DNA of 64,000 nucleotides from Paenibacillus faecis (GCF_008084145.1 NZ_VSDO01000005.1:620001-684000), one strand, 5' to 3'; shown: positions 1-8,332, counted from the stretch's first letter. Notes: generated by a model not told the origin, from the sequence alone. Translations and numbers: made by a program.

Positions 1-2
1 TC

Positions 3-293
3 ACCAGGCTCAAGATTCGCCTATTCAAATATGTCAAAACCTCGGACGAATGGGAGCCGGATTTCAGCATCCAGATGGACGGTAAGGATTACGCCACACT
101 CTCGGTCGGCGAAAAGATCACCGCGGGGCTGGAGCTCACCGAAGTGCTCTTCAAGCAATCCGAATTGATCGTTCCGACCTTTGTCGATGGCATCGGCGAG
201 TATACAGGCGAGTTCAAGATTTACGGCCAACTGATCACAGCCCAAGCGGTTAAAGGCCGCGCACTCACTATCGAAACGGAGGACCTTGGATGA
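3..293 (+). CDS. Phage SMC/RecN-like ATPase, C-terminal fragment
   Basis: The frame is open from the first bases of the window, so this is the 3' end of a gene that starts upstream; 96 codons are visible. The piece contains LSVGEKITAGLEL followed by PTFVDGIGEYTGEF and QLITAQAV. This order matches the C-terminal half of an ABC/SMC-type ATPase: signature-like LSxGE, a Walker-B-like hydrophobic strand ending in D, then a D-loop and switch-like stretch. Phage early regions often carry such an ATPase before recT, where it is thought to serve recombination. The stop overlaps the next start (ATGA). The family assignment is an inference from these short motifs because the Walker A half is outside the window. 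Confidence 0.6.
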   Translation, partial: TRLKIRLFKYVKTSDEWEPDFSIQMDGKDYATLSVGEKITAGLELTEVLFKQSELIVPTFVDGIGEYTGEFKIYGQLITAQAVKGRALTIETEDLG

Positions 294-442
294 AACAGGG
301 CAAGAACCCCACTCGCCGCCAGATGATCACAATCAAGGAAGCAGGTCTGAACCCGGAAAACTGGCTTGTGTCCAAGGCGCTTCCGGATCGCCTGGTTCTA
401 ACCCACCGTTTCGCTGGAACAGAAAAAACCATCTTCATTTAG
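290..442 (+). CDS. Small phage protein, DUF6906 family
   Basis: A 50-residue protein whose ATG overlaps the stop of the preceding ATPase. It starts MKQGKNPTRRQ and contains GLNPENWLV, the pattern I recognise as DUF6906, a family of about 50 residues common in Bacillus and Paenibacillus prophages. It is basic and has no membrane segment. The function is unknown; its place between a recombination ATPase and recT suggests an early-region accessory role. The ribosome site is GGAGG at 279-283. Confidence 0.7.
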   Translation: MKQGKNPTRRQMITIKEAGLNPENWLVSKALPDRLVLTHRFAGTEKTIFI

Positions 443-457
443 GAGGCAATTATTCAT

Positions 458-1372
458 ATGGCAGGTACAAATCAACTAGCAACAATCGGAAACTGGAGTA
501 TCGAAGATATCGAAACAATGAAGCAGACACTTGCCGCAGGAACAACGGATTCACAGTTTCAGTTGTTCTTACGGACGGCGCACGCATCGGGACTCAATCC
601 TTTCTTAAATCATATTTACGCCATTGTCTACCAAGGAAAAATGTCGCTGCAGATCGGTATTGAGGGGATTGCATACCTTGCAAAGCAACATGAGGGATAC
701 CGAGGCTATGATGCCCAAATCGTCTGCGAAAACGACACATTTAAAGCCAAGAAATCCACCGTTTATAACGAAAAAACCGGGGAACGCGAAGATGAATGGA
801 TCATTGTAGATCATGAAATCGGGTTCCCGCGTGGAAAAATCGTTGGTGCGTACGCCATTGCCTATCGGGACGGATTCCCACCGTTCACTGTCCTGATGGA
901 TTGGAGCGAAGTCGAGCATTTTTTAAACAGCCAAATCCCGAACCAAAAAACGATGTGGACAAAGTACACGGCCGATATGTTCAAAAAGCACGTAGCGAAA
1001 CGAGCTTTGAAAGGGCAATTTGGAATCGACATCAGTGAGGATGATATCCCGGGTGCAGGATCTATCCTACCGGAATCCGAACCACAGCGCCGCGACATCA
1101 CCGCTGAAGTTAATGCAGCAGCCCAAAAGGAAGAGCCTAAACATGAGACACCGGCTGACGACGCTGACGAACTCAAAAAATGCCGCGAAAAAATGAAGGA
1201 GAATTTTTCGAAATTGGGTATCACCACGCCGGAGGGGATAGAAGAATACATCGCCAATCACGGCAAGATCAAAGGCGAGAAACCGACGCTTGCCGAATAT
1301 AAGGCGCTCCTGAAGGTCATGGACCTCCATATCGCTGAGAAGCAGGCAGCCGATGACTCGCTCCCGATGTGA
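458..1372 (+). CDS. recT: RecT/Bet-family single-strand annealing protein
   Basis: A 304-residue protein. The N-terminal 190 residues follow the phage Bet/RecT annealase layout: FQLFLRTAHASGLNPF, then HIYAIVYQGKMSLQIGIEG, then a region ending MFKKHVAKRALKGQFG. Proteins of this family coat single-stranded DNA and anneal complementary strands during phage recombination. The C-terminal 100 residues are charged and probably flexible, and the last residues are DDSLPM, an acidic tail like that of SSB proteins. The start has a strong site (AGGAGG at 441-446). The upstream SMC-like ATPase is a plausible partner. Confidence 0.9.
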   Translation: MAGTNQLATIGNWSIEDIETMKQTLAAGTTDSQFQLFLRTAHASGLNPFLNHIYAIVYQGKMSLQIGIEGIAYLAKQHEGYRGYDAQIVCENDTFKAKKSTVYNEKTGEREDEWIIVDHEIGFPRGKIVGAYAIAYRDGFPPFTVLMDWSEVEHFLNSQIPNQKTMWTKYTADMFKKHVAKRALKGQFGIDISEDDIPGAGSILPESEPQRRDITAEVNAAAQKEEPKHETPADDADELKKCREKMKENFSKLGITTPEGIEEYIANHGKIKGEKPTLAEYKALLKVMDLHIAEKQAADDSLPM

Positions 1373-1565
1373 AGTCGAACAACTGGACCTATTTGGCGGC
1401 GCTGATCTAAGCGGCGAGAAGCCGCTAAACGGCGTGTACTACGAGAAGGCGACGGACTTGTTCGTTTCCTTCTCCAGGGGACGCCGGTATAAGGAATGGC
1501 CGGCAAAGGGATGCACCTTTGACCGGGAATGGCAGGAACGAATCAAAAGGGAGCGAGCAATATGA
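1353..1565 (+). CDS. Small phage protein with N-terminal clamp-binding motif
   Basis: A 70-residue, charged protein overlapping the end of recT by 20 bases and the next gene by 4. Residues 9-14 read EQLDLF, a close match to the bacterial sliding-clamp binding consensus QL[SD]LF. The rest contains several aromatic residues (YYEKATDLF, YKEW) but no domain I recognise. The phage encodes its own DnaN further downstream, so this may be a clamp-tethered accessory factor. The coding call rests on tight packing and the motif; the ribosome site is weak. Confidence 0.6.
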   Translation: MTRSRCEVEQLDLFGGADLSGEKPLNGVYYEKATDLFVSFSRGRRYKEWPAKGCTFDREWQERIKRERAI

Positions 1566-2323
1566 AGGTCGAGATTTTAGCAACCGGATCGAACGGTAAC
1601 TGTATCCACTTGCAAAGCGGCTCCACTGGGATCCTGATCGATGCCGGCAAGTGGAAGCGGGATTTGGAAAAGCGGCTGCTGGCTCGGGGGATCAATGCCG
1701 CGACGGATATCCAGGCCGTTTTCATTACCCACTCTCACGGGGACCATATCCGCGGCCTGACGCTGGCAAATAAGTACCGAGTCCAGGTTTGGGCCACCGA
1801 AGGCGAATGGAAAGGCATATCCGGTGTAGACGAGGAGCTGCGCCGGGTGCTGGAAACCCGTTGGAGCAAATATGATCCCGTTCAGATTGGCGAGCTGACG
1901 ATCCATCCCTTCCGAACTCACCACAATACCTACGAACCGGTTGGATACGCGATCGAGGACGATAGCGGCGCTCGGGCCTGCGTGGTGTTTGACACCGGCC
2001 ATATTGACGACGAGATGCTCGACATGATGGAGGGGAGCGGCATCTACATCATAGAAGCTAACCACGACTCGGATATGCTGCTGTACGGCCCGTATGACGA
2101 CTATCTCAAGGAACGGATTAGCGATCCGCACCGTGGCCACCTAAGCAACGACCAGACGGCAGCCGCGCTGCAAAAGCTGATCAAGGGCCGCGGCGAGCGA
2201 ATCTATCTGACCCATTTAAGCAGCAACAACAACACGCCGGAGCTTGCATCGCAGGCGGCGCGATTGGCGCTCTTTGAAAAAGGACTAATCAATAAACGAG
2301 ACTACTATCTCGAAGTCGTGTAG
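1562..2323 (+). CDS. MBL-fold metallohydrolase, YycJ-like
   Basis: A 253-residue protein of the metallo-beta-lactamase fold. The first strand reads ATGSNGNC, the metal motif HSHGDH lies near residue 62, a further metal ligand is likely in FDTGH, and a histidine follows in HRGHLSND. This layout is that of the YycJ/WalJ-type nuclease-like group found in bacteria and in phage recombination cassettes. A nuclease or phosphodiesterase role next to RecT is plausible but not shown. The start was chosen at 1562 because AAGGGAG precedes it by six bases. Confidence 0.85.
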   Translation: MKVEILATGSNGNCIHLQSGSTGILIDAGKWKRDLEKRLLARGINAATDIQAVFITHSHGDHIRGLTLANKYRVQVWATEGEWKGISGVDEELRRVLETRWSKYDPVQIGELTIHPFRTHHNTYEPVGYAIEDDSGARACVVFDTGHIDDEMLDMMEGSGIYIIEANHDSDMLLYGPYDDYLKERISDPHRGHLSNDQTAAALQKLIKGRGERIYLTHLSSNNNTPELASQAARLALFEKGLINKRDYYLEVV

Positions 2324-2335
2324 GAGGCTTCCGCA

Positions 2336-2488
2336 ATGGATTTTACAAAAATGAAATTCGGAGTAATCCAACACGAAGGCGGCTTGATCATAGTGATCGA
2401 AGGCGAATTCTTAGGTCCATATGACGGGCGCCAAGTCAAGAAAATCATTCAGATTTTGGAGGGGGAATTACATTGCCGAAAGTCTTGA
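2336..2488 (+). CDS. Small hypothetical phage protein (50 aa)
   Basis: A 50-residue frame with an AGGAGG site at 2322-2327. It overlaps the start of the next gene by 16 bases, so the two are probably translationally coupled. The protein has a short hydrophobic strand (GGLIIVIEGEF) and a basic end. I do not recognise a family. The evidence that it is real is the ribosome site and the otherwise empty gap. Confidence 0.55.
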   Translation: MDFTKMKFGVIQHEGGLIIVIEGEFLGPYDGRQVKKIIQILEGELHCRKS

Positions 2489-3123
2489 TCACAAACGGAT
2501 CAGTTGTTGGAACCTGGTACGAAGGCAAAGCAGGAATGATCTATGATGTTTCATTCGTTTCAAATACAAACTACATGCTCAAAGAAAATGATCTCCCCAG
2601 CCCCTTTCATAGAGGGGTCCGCAAGGAAGACGGCGAGCTCCTCTACACCGAAGCCGAATACAACGAGATTCTGCGGCAGCGCGACAAGGCAATCGATGAC
2701 CTGGCCAAGCATGCGAAGGAGATGGCTGATTTAATACAGGGGCGCCAGATACTACTCGAAACAATCGAAAAGGCAGCCGGGGAGCAGGAGTTGGTCGAGT
2801 TGCCGAGGGAAGTGGCGGAAGCCCTCAAGGACTTTAAAGAAGATGGCCGTGATATTGATGAAATTATCCATAGAATGCTTGATGTGCACACCTTCGGTTC
2901 AGATAGATTAACTGTTATTAGATCATACGCCTCTGAAAATGGTTGGAATTTCATTTCAGCCCTGGTCAACGGCTACACCATTGAGCAGACCCCGGCGGAA
3001 CGGTTCCAGGCGGATGTCCAAACCCTCCTTAAAGACTGGTTGGGTTCGAATTTGGATGAAAAGCTGATCGATCAACTTACCAGCCAGATCGTCGAGCATG
3101 CGCAGCAGCAATTACAAACCTGA
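2473..3123 (+). CDS. Hypothetical phage protein, coiled-coil middle
   Basis: A 216-residue protein starting with TTG; GGAGGGGG at 2459-2466 supports this start. The N-terminal 50 residues form a small beta-rich part (VLITNGSVVGTWYEGKAGMIY), followed by a long helical, charged segment at about residues 58-110 that may form a coiled coil. The C-terminal third is helical with no motif I know. It sits just upstream of the replication initiator. The function is unknown. Confidence 0.65.
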   Translation: MPKVLITNGSVVGTWYEGKAGMIYDVSFVSNTNYMLKENDLPSPFHRGVRKEDGELLYTEAEYNEILRQRDKAIDDLAKHAKEMADLIQGRQILLETIEKAAGEQELVELPREVAEALKDFKEDGRDIDEIIHRMLDVHTFGSDRLTVIRSYASENGWNFISALVNGYTIEQTPAERFQADVQTLLKDWLGSNLDEKLIDQLTSQIVEHAQQQLQT

Positions 3124-3139
3124 ACGTTGGTGAGGAGGT

Positions 3140-4075
3140 ATGAGCGGGTTTATCCCGATCGGCAGGGAGTTACAAAATCACTGGATTCGCCGGGATAAGG
3201 ATTACTGGAATGTGTTCTGCGAAATGTACTTTCTGGCCCGGTACTCTACCAAACCTGAGGTCAGGGTGATTGACGGGGTAGAGGTGACGATTAACTATCG
3301 AGAATTCATTTTCGGGAGATCGTCCTGGAGTACGAGGATGGACATTTCGGAGCGGAGGCTGCGGACCCTGGTCAAAAAGCTGGTCGATGAAGGATTCATT
3401 CATCAGGTATCCAAATACAGCAAATTTTCAATCTATTCATTCGATTATGTGCCTGAAATGCACCTAAAAAGCGACCAGCAGAACGACCAGCAGAGCGACC
3501 AGCAGGATTCCGAAAAGCGACCAGCAGAAACCCAAGCGGGACAAGGGTTTTCAGTCACAAGCGACCAGCAGGATTTTACGAAGCGACCAGCAGAGCGACC
3601 AGCACAGCGACCACAGAAAGAAGAAGGTATTAAAGAAGAAGGTTACAAAGGAGAATGTTTAAATAATATGCCGAGTAAAGAGCATGAACCAATAGCTAAA
3701 GAGTTGCTCGCTTATTTGAACAAAAAGGTAGGCAAAAAGTATAGGGCAACTCCTGGAACTTTGAAACTCATCATCGCCCGTTTAAACGAGGGTTACAGCA
3801 AAGAAGACTGTTTCCATGTGATTGATGTAAAGTGCGCGGAGTGGATCGGCACCGATCAAGAAAAGTACCTGGATTATGAAACACTCTTTAGACCAAGCAA
3901 GTTTCCGAAGTATCTCGAACAGCGGCTTGAAGATGTAAAGCGAATTGGAAGCGGGGGAGGCAACGCGTTGGATAAATTACTTCGAAAGGAGTTAGATGCG
4001 AATGGACCGCACCGGCGTGATATTACTGATGAAGTACATCGCGGGAGCGTACCGGAGCTTCCGGACGGTCGATGA
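3140..4075 (+). CDS. Phage replication initiator / replisome organiser (DnaD-like)
   Basis: A 311-residue protein with two domains. Residues 1-105 look like a winged-helix DNA-binding part (YREFIFGRSSW, RRLRTLVKKLVDEGFI). Residues about 185-265 carry the conserved phage C-terminal domain (ELLAYLNKKVGKKYR, then KYLDYETLFRPSKFPKYLEQ) typical of phage replication initiators. Between them lies a low-complexity linker, residues about 110-160, encoded by 12-bp DNA repeats that look like an origin. The helicase loader and DnaB follow, so this protein probably opens the phage origin and recruits them. GAGGAGGT stands just before the start. Confidence 0.85.
   Translation: MSGFIPIGRELQNHWIRRDKDYWNVFCEMYFLARYSTKPEVRVIDGVEVTINYREFIFGRSSWSTRMDISERRLRTLVKKLVDEGFIHQVSKYSKFSIYSFDYVPEMHLKSDQQNDQQSDQQDSEKRPAETQAGQGFSVTSDQQDFTKRPAERPAQRPQKEEGIKEEGYKGECLNNMPSKEHEPIAKELLAYLNKKVGKKYRATPGTLKLIIARLNEGYSKEDCFHVIDVKCAEWIGTDQEKYLDYETLFRPSKFPKYLEQRLEDVKRIGSGGGNALDKLLRKELDANGPHRRDITDEVHRGSVPELPDGR
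3470..3616 (+). repeat. Iteron-like 12-bp repeats, candidate phage replication origin
   Basis: The 12-mer AGCGACCAGCAG occurs at 3470-3481, 3494-3505, 3516-3527, 3560-3571 and 3582-3593, with one-base variants at 3482-3493 and 3594-3605 and a shortened copy at 3606-3616. All lie inside the initiator gene. The copies are read in two frames: some encode SDQQ, others encode KRPAE or RPA. The DNA is kept while the peptide changes, which points to selection on DNA sites. Lambda O and several phage initiator genes hold their origin in the same way. Confidence 0.7.
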
Positions 4076-4394
4076 AACCCAAGCCGAGGAAGAAGTCGCA
4101 GTTTGGCATGATCTTTTAAGAGAAATTCCGAACGAGTTGGCTATGGAAAAGACCCGGCAACTCTGCCAAATAAATAAACATTTTGCCCCGACGCCAGCGG
4201 AGATATATCAGGCGTGCGTGCAGAAGCAATCCTTATTATCGATTTACGAGATTCAGCGTCTGGAGAACGAGCAGCAGTTGCTGGAACTCCAAGAGTACCA
4301 CGAAAGGGAAGAGGTTAAGCCGATGCCGGAACACATCGCCAAGCGTCTAGAATCCCTCTTCGTAAACATGCGGGTGAACCGGGATGAATCTTGA
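3996..4394 (+). CDS. Replicative helicase loader/inhibitor, G39P-like
   Basis: A 132-residue, mostly helical acidic protein beginning with a segment (LLMKYIAGAYRSF) like the N-terminus of SPP1 G39P loaders, followed by EIPNELAMEKTRQLCQ and FAPTPAEIYQ. Such loaders bind the phage DnaB helicase, hold it inactive and deliver it to the origin-bound initiator. It overlaps the initiator gene by 80 bases, supported by AAGGAG at 3987-3992; a start at 4002 is also possible. It overlaps the helicase gene by 11 bases. Confidence 0.75.
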   Translation: MRMDRTGVILLMKYIAGAYRSFRTVDETQAEEEVAVWHDLLREIPNELAMEKTRQLCQINKHFAPTPAEIYQACVQKQSLLSIYEIQRLENEQQLLELQEYHEREEVKPMPEHIAKRLESLFVNMRVNRDES

Positions 4395-5724
4395 AGCTGA
4401 ACGCGCTGTTCTCGGTTCACTCCTCAAGGACCATGAACTGATGGATGAATGCTTTCTTTCGCCGGATGATTTCAGTGAATACGAGGGGAACCGCACTCTT
4501 TTCAAGGTACTCCAATACGCCAAAGAGCATTTCGAAGGCGAAAAGGAGCCGTTTGATCCGGTGTTGCTGGCCTCCAAATGGGGAGAGCGGCTCCGGCAGG
4601 TTGGTGGGCTATCTCATCTTTTGTCCTTACGTCAGTCTGTACCGAGTACGACAAGCTTCGCCCACTACCAACAAAGTGTACGTGAGGCAAGAATACAGCG
4701 TGAATTACAGGAGGTCGGGCAGCGAATCGCATCCGAGGGCGGCGGAGACCTATCGGAACTCCGGCTCAAAATGAACGAATTGGCGGAATTGCAACGAGGG
4801 AAAGCAGGATCAGGTCCCGTGCATATGGCGTCGATCCTTGAAGGGCACGGTCAAACCATCATGAAACGGGCCCAGTCTCAAGGCGTCACCGGAGCTAAAA
4901 CGGCCAATGAGGATATCAGCCAGATGAGCGGCGGGCATCAGCCGGGGGACCTGGAGATTTACGCAGCGCGCCCCAGCATGGGGAAAACGCAGTACATCCT
5001 GAACGATATGGACGCCGTTACAAAGGCCGGGTGGGCTGCGGTCATCTTCTCCCTAGAGATGGGGGCCCTAAAAATGGTCGAACGTCTGGTATCCACCATT
5101 GGTGGTATCAAAAACAAGAAGATTAAATCCGGATTGATGTCGGATAACGATTGGGATTCATACAGCAAAGCGGTTGAGATTATCGCCAGTCGGGATCTGT
5201 TCATTGACGATACACCGGGCGCCACCGTGGAGTATGTTCGGCAGCAGGTGAAGCAACTCAAGAAAAAGTACCCGAAGCTGGTTGTTTACGTGGATTACCT
5301 GCAGTTTTTGAATACCGAACGGAAATTCACCAAGAACAACGAGAAAATCGGCTATATCACAAAGGTCCTCAAGGGAATCGCCCGCGAGTTGGATGTTTGC
5401 ATGGTCGCTATTTCAGCGGTCGGCCGGGATTGTGAAAAACGACCCGATAAACGCCCGCTGATGTCCGACCTCCGTGAATCGGGGGATATCGAGAGCGATG
5501 CGGATGTGGTGGTGTTCCTCTATCGAGACGAGTATTACAACGCCGACACGATCAAAAAGGGAATCGTTGAGTTGATCGTCGCGAAGGGCCGGGATATCGG
5601 GACGGGAACCTTTGAAATGGTGTTCCAGAAGGATACGGGCCGATTTATCAACCTTACCAAGGAAGACAAGGAAAAGCTGGCGGAGAAGGTGAGGGAATAT
5701 GAGCAGAGTCATAAAAGACGATGA
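4384..5724 (+). CDS. dnaB: Replicative DNA helicase, DnaB family
   Basis: A 446-residue protein. The N-terminal domain has the DnaB signature LEAERAVLGSLL. The RecA-like domain has Walker A as ARPSMGKTQYI near residue 203, EMGALKMVERL, Walker B as VVYVDYLQFL, and SDLRESGDIESDADVVVFLYRDEYY near the C-terminus with the arginine-rich stretch expected for DnaB. It unwinds the phage replication fork as a hexamer. It directly follows its likely loader, so the phage has its own helicase-loading set. Confidence 0.95.
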   Translation: MNLEAERAVLGSLLKDHELMDECFLSPDDFSEYEGNRTLFKVLQYAKEHFEGEKEPFDPVLLASKWGERLRQVGGLSHLLSLRQSVPSTTSFAHYQQSVREARIQRELQEVGQRIASEGGGDLSELRLKMNELAELQRGKAGSGPVHMASILEGHGQTIMKRAQSQGVTGAKTANEDISQMSGGHQPGDLEIYAARPSMGKTQYILNDMDAVTKAGWAAVIFSLEMGALKMVERLVSTIGGIKNKKIKSGLMSDNDWDSYSKAVEIIASRDLFIDDTPGATVEYVRQQVKQLKKKYPKLVVYVDYLQFLNTERKFTKNNEKIGYITKVLKGIARELDVCMVAISAVGRDCEKRPDKRPLMSDLRESGDIESDADVVVFLYRDEYYNADTIKKGIVELIVAKGRDIGTGTFEMVFQKDTGRFINLTKEDKEKLAEKVREYEQSHKRR

Positions 5725-6076
5725 AGAATGGCAACGGGCCGAGGATGCGAAATTCAAACTGGCCGCTGAATTGGACGATCCGCTGAGCGGGATGACGGCT
5801 GCGGAGAGGGAACGGAAACTTGCCATCTACGATCGGACGGTGGAACTCGCCGAGTACTACCGCCGCGGCCGGATGGTACAAGAATACCCGGGGCTCCGCG
5901 AGCAGTACAAGATTCTCGGATGGACGTTTCAGGAGTTTGATAATTCGGCGGAAGGGGCCTCACCGCCTGAAACCGCACCCGCGGCGGCAAAGCAACCGTC
6001 GGCGGCCAGTAGACCGGAACCAAAACGGGAACCGGAGAAACCCAAGCCAAGCCTGTCGGCCTGGCTGGATGATTAA
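5699..6076 (+). CDS. Hypothetical phage protein (125 aa)
   Basis: A 125-residue protein overlapping the end of dnaB by 26 bases. The first 80 residues are helical and charged (DEEWQRAEDAKFKLAAEL, YYRRGRMVQEYPGLREQY); the last 45 are a proline- and alanine-rich linker ending in a short WLDD tip. A tail of that kind often serves as a docking peptide. No family is recognised. Its position between helicase and clamp suggests a replication role. Confidence 0.6.
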   Translation: MSRVIKDDEEWQRAEDAKFKLAAELDDPLSGMTAAERERKLAIYDRTVELAEYYRRGRMVQEYPGLREQYKILGWTFQEFDNSAEGASPPETAPAAAKQPSAASRPEPKREPEKPKPSLSAWLDD

Positions 6077-6093
6077 GAGAGGACGGTGTTGAG

Positions 6094-6528
6094 ATGCGAG
6101 AAGTGTCAATCCGCAAACTACTGAAATTGTCCACCCTGTCTGAATCCGATAGGGACTATCTACAAGCAGAGCTCAACGATGCGAAGTTTCGGAGGAAATT
6201 TAGAACAGGTGGATGTCCCATCTGCGGGGAAGAGCTCTCCCATAGATCATGGAGCGAGGATTATTGGGGCGTAGTTGAAACAATAACACTTTGCGGCCGT
6301 AGCTCTGAGGACACACACTTTAAAGATCATTATTCCTACGGTTACACCGATTTGATCGCCGGGAATTTCGAAGCAAGTTATAACTATGCGACGCCTTACG
6401 ATGAAGTTGAAAAGCTAAGAACAGAATGGTTGTTGGCAGCTACATCTTACAAGAATCGTTGCAAGAAGAATCAAAAATTGGCATATCGAAAAGCAAAAAG
6501 CCAGCAAAGGAGGATGAAGCGGGCATGA
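6094..6528 (+). CDS. Hypothetical phage protein with possible zinc site
   Basis: A 144-residue protein with a CPICGEEL motif near residue 42 and a later cysteine (LCGRSSEDTH), which together could form a small zinc site. The C-terminus is strongly basic (KAKSQQRRMKRA), suggesting nucleic acid contact. The stop overlaps the start of the sliding clamp gene (ATGA), indicating coupled translation. I do not recognise the family. Confidence 0.65.
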   Translation: MREVSIRKLLKLSTLSESDRDYLQAELNDAKFRRKFRTGGCPICGEELSHRSWSEDYWGVVETITLCGRSSEDTHFKDHYSYGYTDLIAGNFEASYNYATPYDEVEKLRTEWLLAATSYKNRCKKNQKLAYRKAKSQQRRMKRA

Positions 6529-7667
6529 AGCTCACCATTTCAAAGCGCGAACTGAACGAAGCCGTCCAGCACGTCTCCAAGGCGATCAGTGGCAAGACTA
6601 CGCTTCAGATCCTGACCGGCATTAAGCTGGATGTCACGTCAGACCAGGTGACGCTCACGGCGAGTGACATCGACACTACGATTCAGGCATTCATTCCGAT
6701 AACGGCGGCCAATGGAAAGGAGATGGTCACGGTAGAGGAACCGGGTTGCGTAGTGCTCCCGGCAAAATTTCTAGTCGAAATCATCAAGAAGCTGCCGAAA
6801 GAAACCGTTGAGATCGAGGTCGGAGAGGGATTTAACACCCGAATCAAGTCTGGTCGGACGGACATCGAACTGGCCGGCATGGACCCACAAGAGTACCCAG
6901 CGGCGCCCGCGGTAGACGACGAGCTGACTTTCAGAATAGCGGGAAGCAAGCTCAAGGAGTTAATCCGGTCAACGGTGTTCGCGGTCTCAACCAACGAGCA
7001 GAGTCCGATTCTGACGGGCGTGCTATGGAACCTCGACGGCGCTCGACTGAAGCTACTCGCAACCGATCGTCATCGTCTGGCGAGCACAGTGGCTGTTATA
7101 GATGCTCCGGAGGACATGAGCTTTCATAACATCGTCATCGCCGCCAAGACGCTGAACGAGCTGGTCAAGATCATATCCGACCAGGAAAGCGTGGAAATCT
7201 CGATCGGCAGAAACCAGGTTCTATTCAATGTCGGAGCGGTCCACTTTTACAGCCGCCTGTTGGACGGTAATTACCCCGATACAACGAAGATCATACCGAC
7301 CAACTTCAAATCGGAGTTGGACGTGGGGACCAAGGCGTTCGGAGATGCGCTCGACCGGGCGTATCTGCTGGCCCGGGAAGAAAAAACGAACATCGTCCGG
7401 CTGCAAGCGGGGGAAGATGGTGCGGTTGAAATAACATCTGCGTCGTCCGGCGTCGGAAAGGTTCTAGAACAACTCGAGGCCGAGAAGTTCACTGGCGATC
7501 CGCTCCGGATTTCGTTCAACTCCAAATACATGCTGGATGCATTGAAGGTGATCGACAGCGAGCAGTTGCACATCGGATTTACCGGAACCATGAGCCCGAT
7601 CATCATCCGGCCGGGGGACGGCAAAGAGAGCCTGTACCTGATCCTGCCTTACAGGACGTCGAACTGA
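6525..7667 (+). CDS. dnaN: Phage-encoded DNA polymerase sliding clamp (DnaN-like)
   Basis: A 380-residue, full-length beta clamp homologue. Visible features are the start MKLTISKRELNEAVQHVSKAI, the segment LTGIKLDVTSDQVTLTASD, LLATDRHRLAS in the middle domain, and the C-terminal MSPIIIRPGDGKESLYLILPYR, the normal clamp ending. Clamps encircle DNA and hold polymerases and other factors by a QLxLF peptide. The start at 6525 was chosen because AGGAGG precedes it at 6508-6513 and the start overlaps the previous stop. A complete phage-borne clamp is uncommon; several neighbours carry matching binding peptides. Confidence 0.92.
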   Translation: MKLTISKRELNEAVQHVSKAISGKTTLQILTGIKLDVTSDQVTLTASDIDTTIQAFIPITAANGKEMVTVEEPGCVVLPAKFLVEIIKKLPKETVEIEVGEGFNTRIKSGRTDIELAGMDPQEYPAAPAVDDELTFRIAGSKLKELIRSTVFAVSTNEQSPILTGVLWNLDGARLKLLATDRHRLASTVAVIDAPEDMSFHNIVIAAKTLNELVKIISDQESVEISIGRNQVLFNVGAVHFYSRLLDGNYPDTTKIIPTNFKSELDVGTKAFGDALDRAYLLAREEKTNIVRLQAGEDGAVEITSASSGVGKVLEQLEAEKFTGDPLRISFNSKYMLDALKVIDSEQLHIGFTGTMSPIIIRPGDGKESLYLILPYRTSN

Positions 7668-7668
7668 T

Positions 7669-8313
7669 ATGCGGTTCGTAGGTATCGACCCGGCAACCAA
7701 AACGGGATTCGTGGCGCTCAATGAGCAGGGCAGCGTCGAGGTCGAGGTGGAGCTGATCGGGAAGGGGCGAAAGGAACCGGGTGGTCTGACCGCTTATCAG
7801 CTCGTATCGCTGGAGAATCAGATTTACAGGTTACTGCAACCCGGGGACATTATAGCGATCGAAGAGCCAGCGTATGGCACGAATATGGGCGTGACAACCG
7901 GGATGATCCACGGCGGACTACGAACGATGATTATCCGCAGGCAGCTTGACTACTTCGACGTCAACCCGAACTATACAAAGTCCTTCGTCAACAGCAACCG
8001 GCGGGCCAAGGAGGGCGAAGACAAGAAGAAGATCATCGCCGCGGCCGTACTCGCTCACTACGGATACAAACACGGAAGCGACAACGTGACTGACGCCTTT
8101 ATCATAGCTCATATTGCAAAAGGGATTTACGAGGCGCAGCAGGGAAGCTGGCTTGAGGATTACTTGCCTTATCAGCGAGAAGTCATCACGAAGATTGTAA
8201 AGCCGCCTCCCAAGGAGTCGAAGAAGCCAAAACAAAAATCGAACAAACGCCGGGGGAAGCCTGCGGCGGCGGATAGTCACACCCATTTGACAGAACAACC
8301 GTTCTTATTTTAG
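7669..8313 (+). CDS. RuvC-like Holliday junction resolvase
   Basis: A 214-residue protein with the RuvC/RNase H fold: first acidic strand VGIDPATKTGF (Asp near residue 6), second acidic site IAIEEP near residue 66, and C-terminal catalytic-like DNVTDAFIIAHIA near residue 142. Such enzymes cut branched DNA before packaging or during recombination. The C-terminal 50 residues are basic and end exactly in EQPFLF, resembling a clamp-binding peptide. It starts one base after the clamp gene stops. Confidence 0.85.
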   Translation: MRFVGIDPATKTGFVALNEQGSVEVEVELIGKGRKEPGGLTAYQLVSLENQIYRLLQPGDIIAIEEPAYGTNMGVTTGMIHGGLRTMIIRRQLDYFDVNPNYTKSFVNSNRRAKEGEDKKKIIAAAVLAHYGYKHGSDNVTDAFIIAHIAKGIYEAQQGSWLEDYLPYQREVITKIVKPPPKESKKPKQKSNKRRGKPAAADSHTHLTEQPFLF

Positions 8314-8332
8314 CCGAAAGGAGGCCGGAAAC

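Noticed and set aside
530..590. QFQLFL in RecT as a further clamp-binding motif
   Set aside because: It lies inside the conserved folded core of the RecT/Bet family, not in a free terminal segment.
286..663. A 125-codon + strand frame overlapping the DUF6906 gene and recT
   Set aside because: It runs out of frame through both recognised genes and has no ribosome site.
3470..3616. CRISPR array
   Set aside because: The repeats are 12 bp, partly contiguous, lack uniform spacers and lie inside a coding gene.
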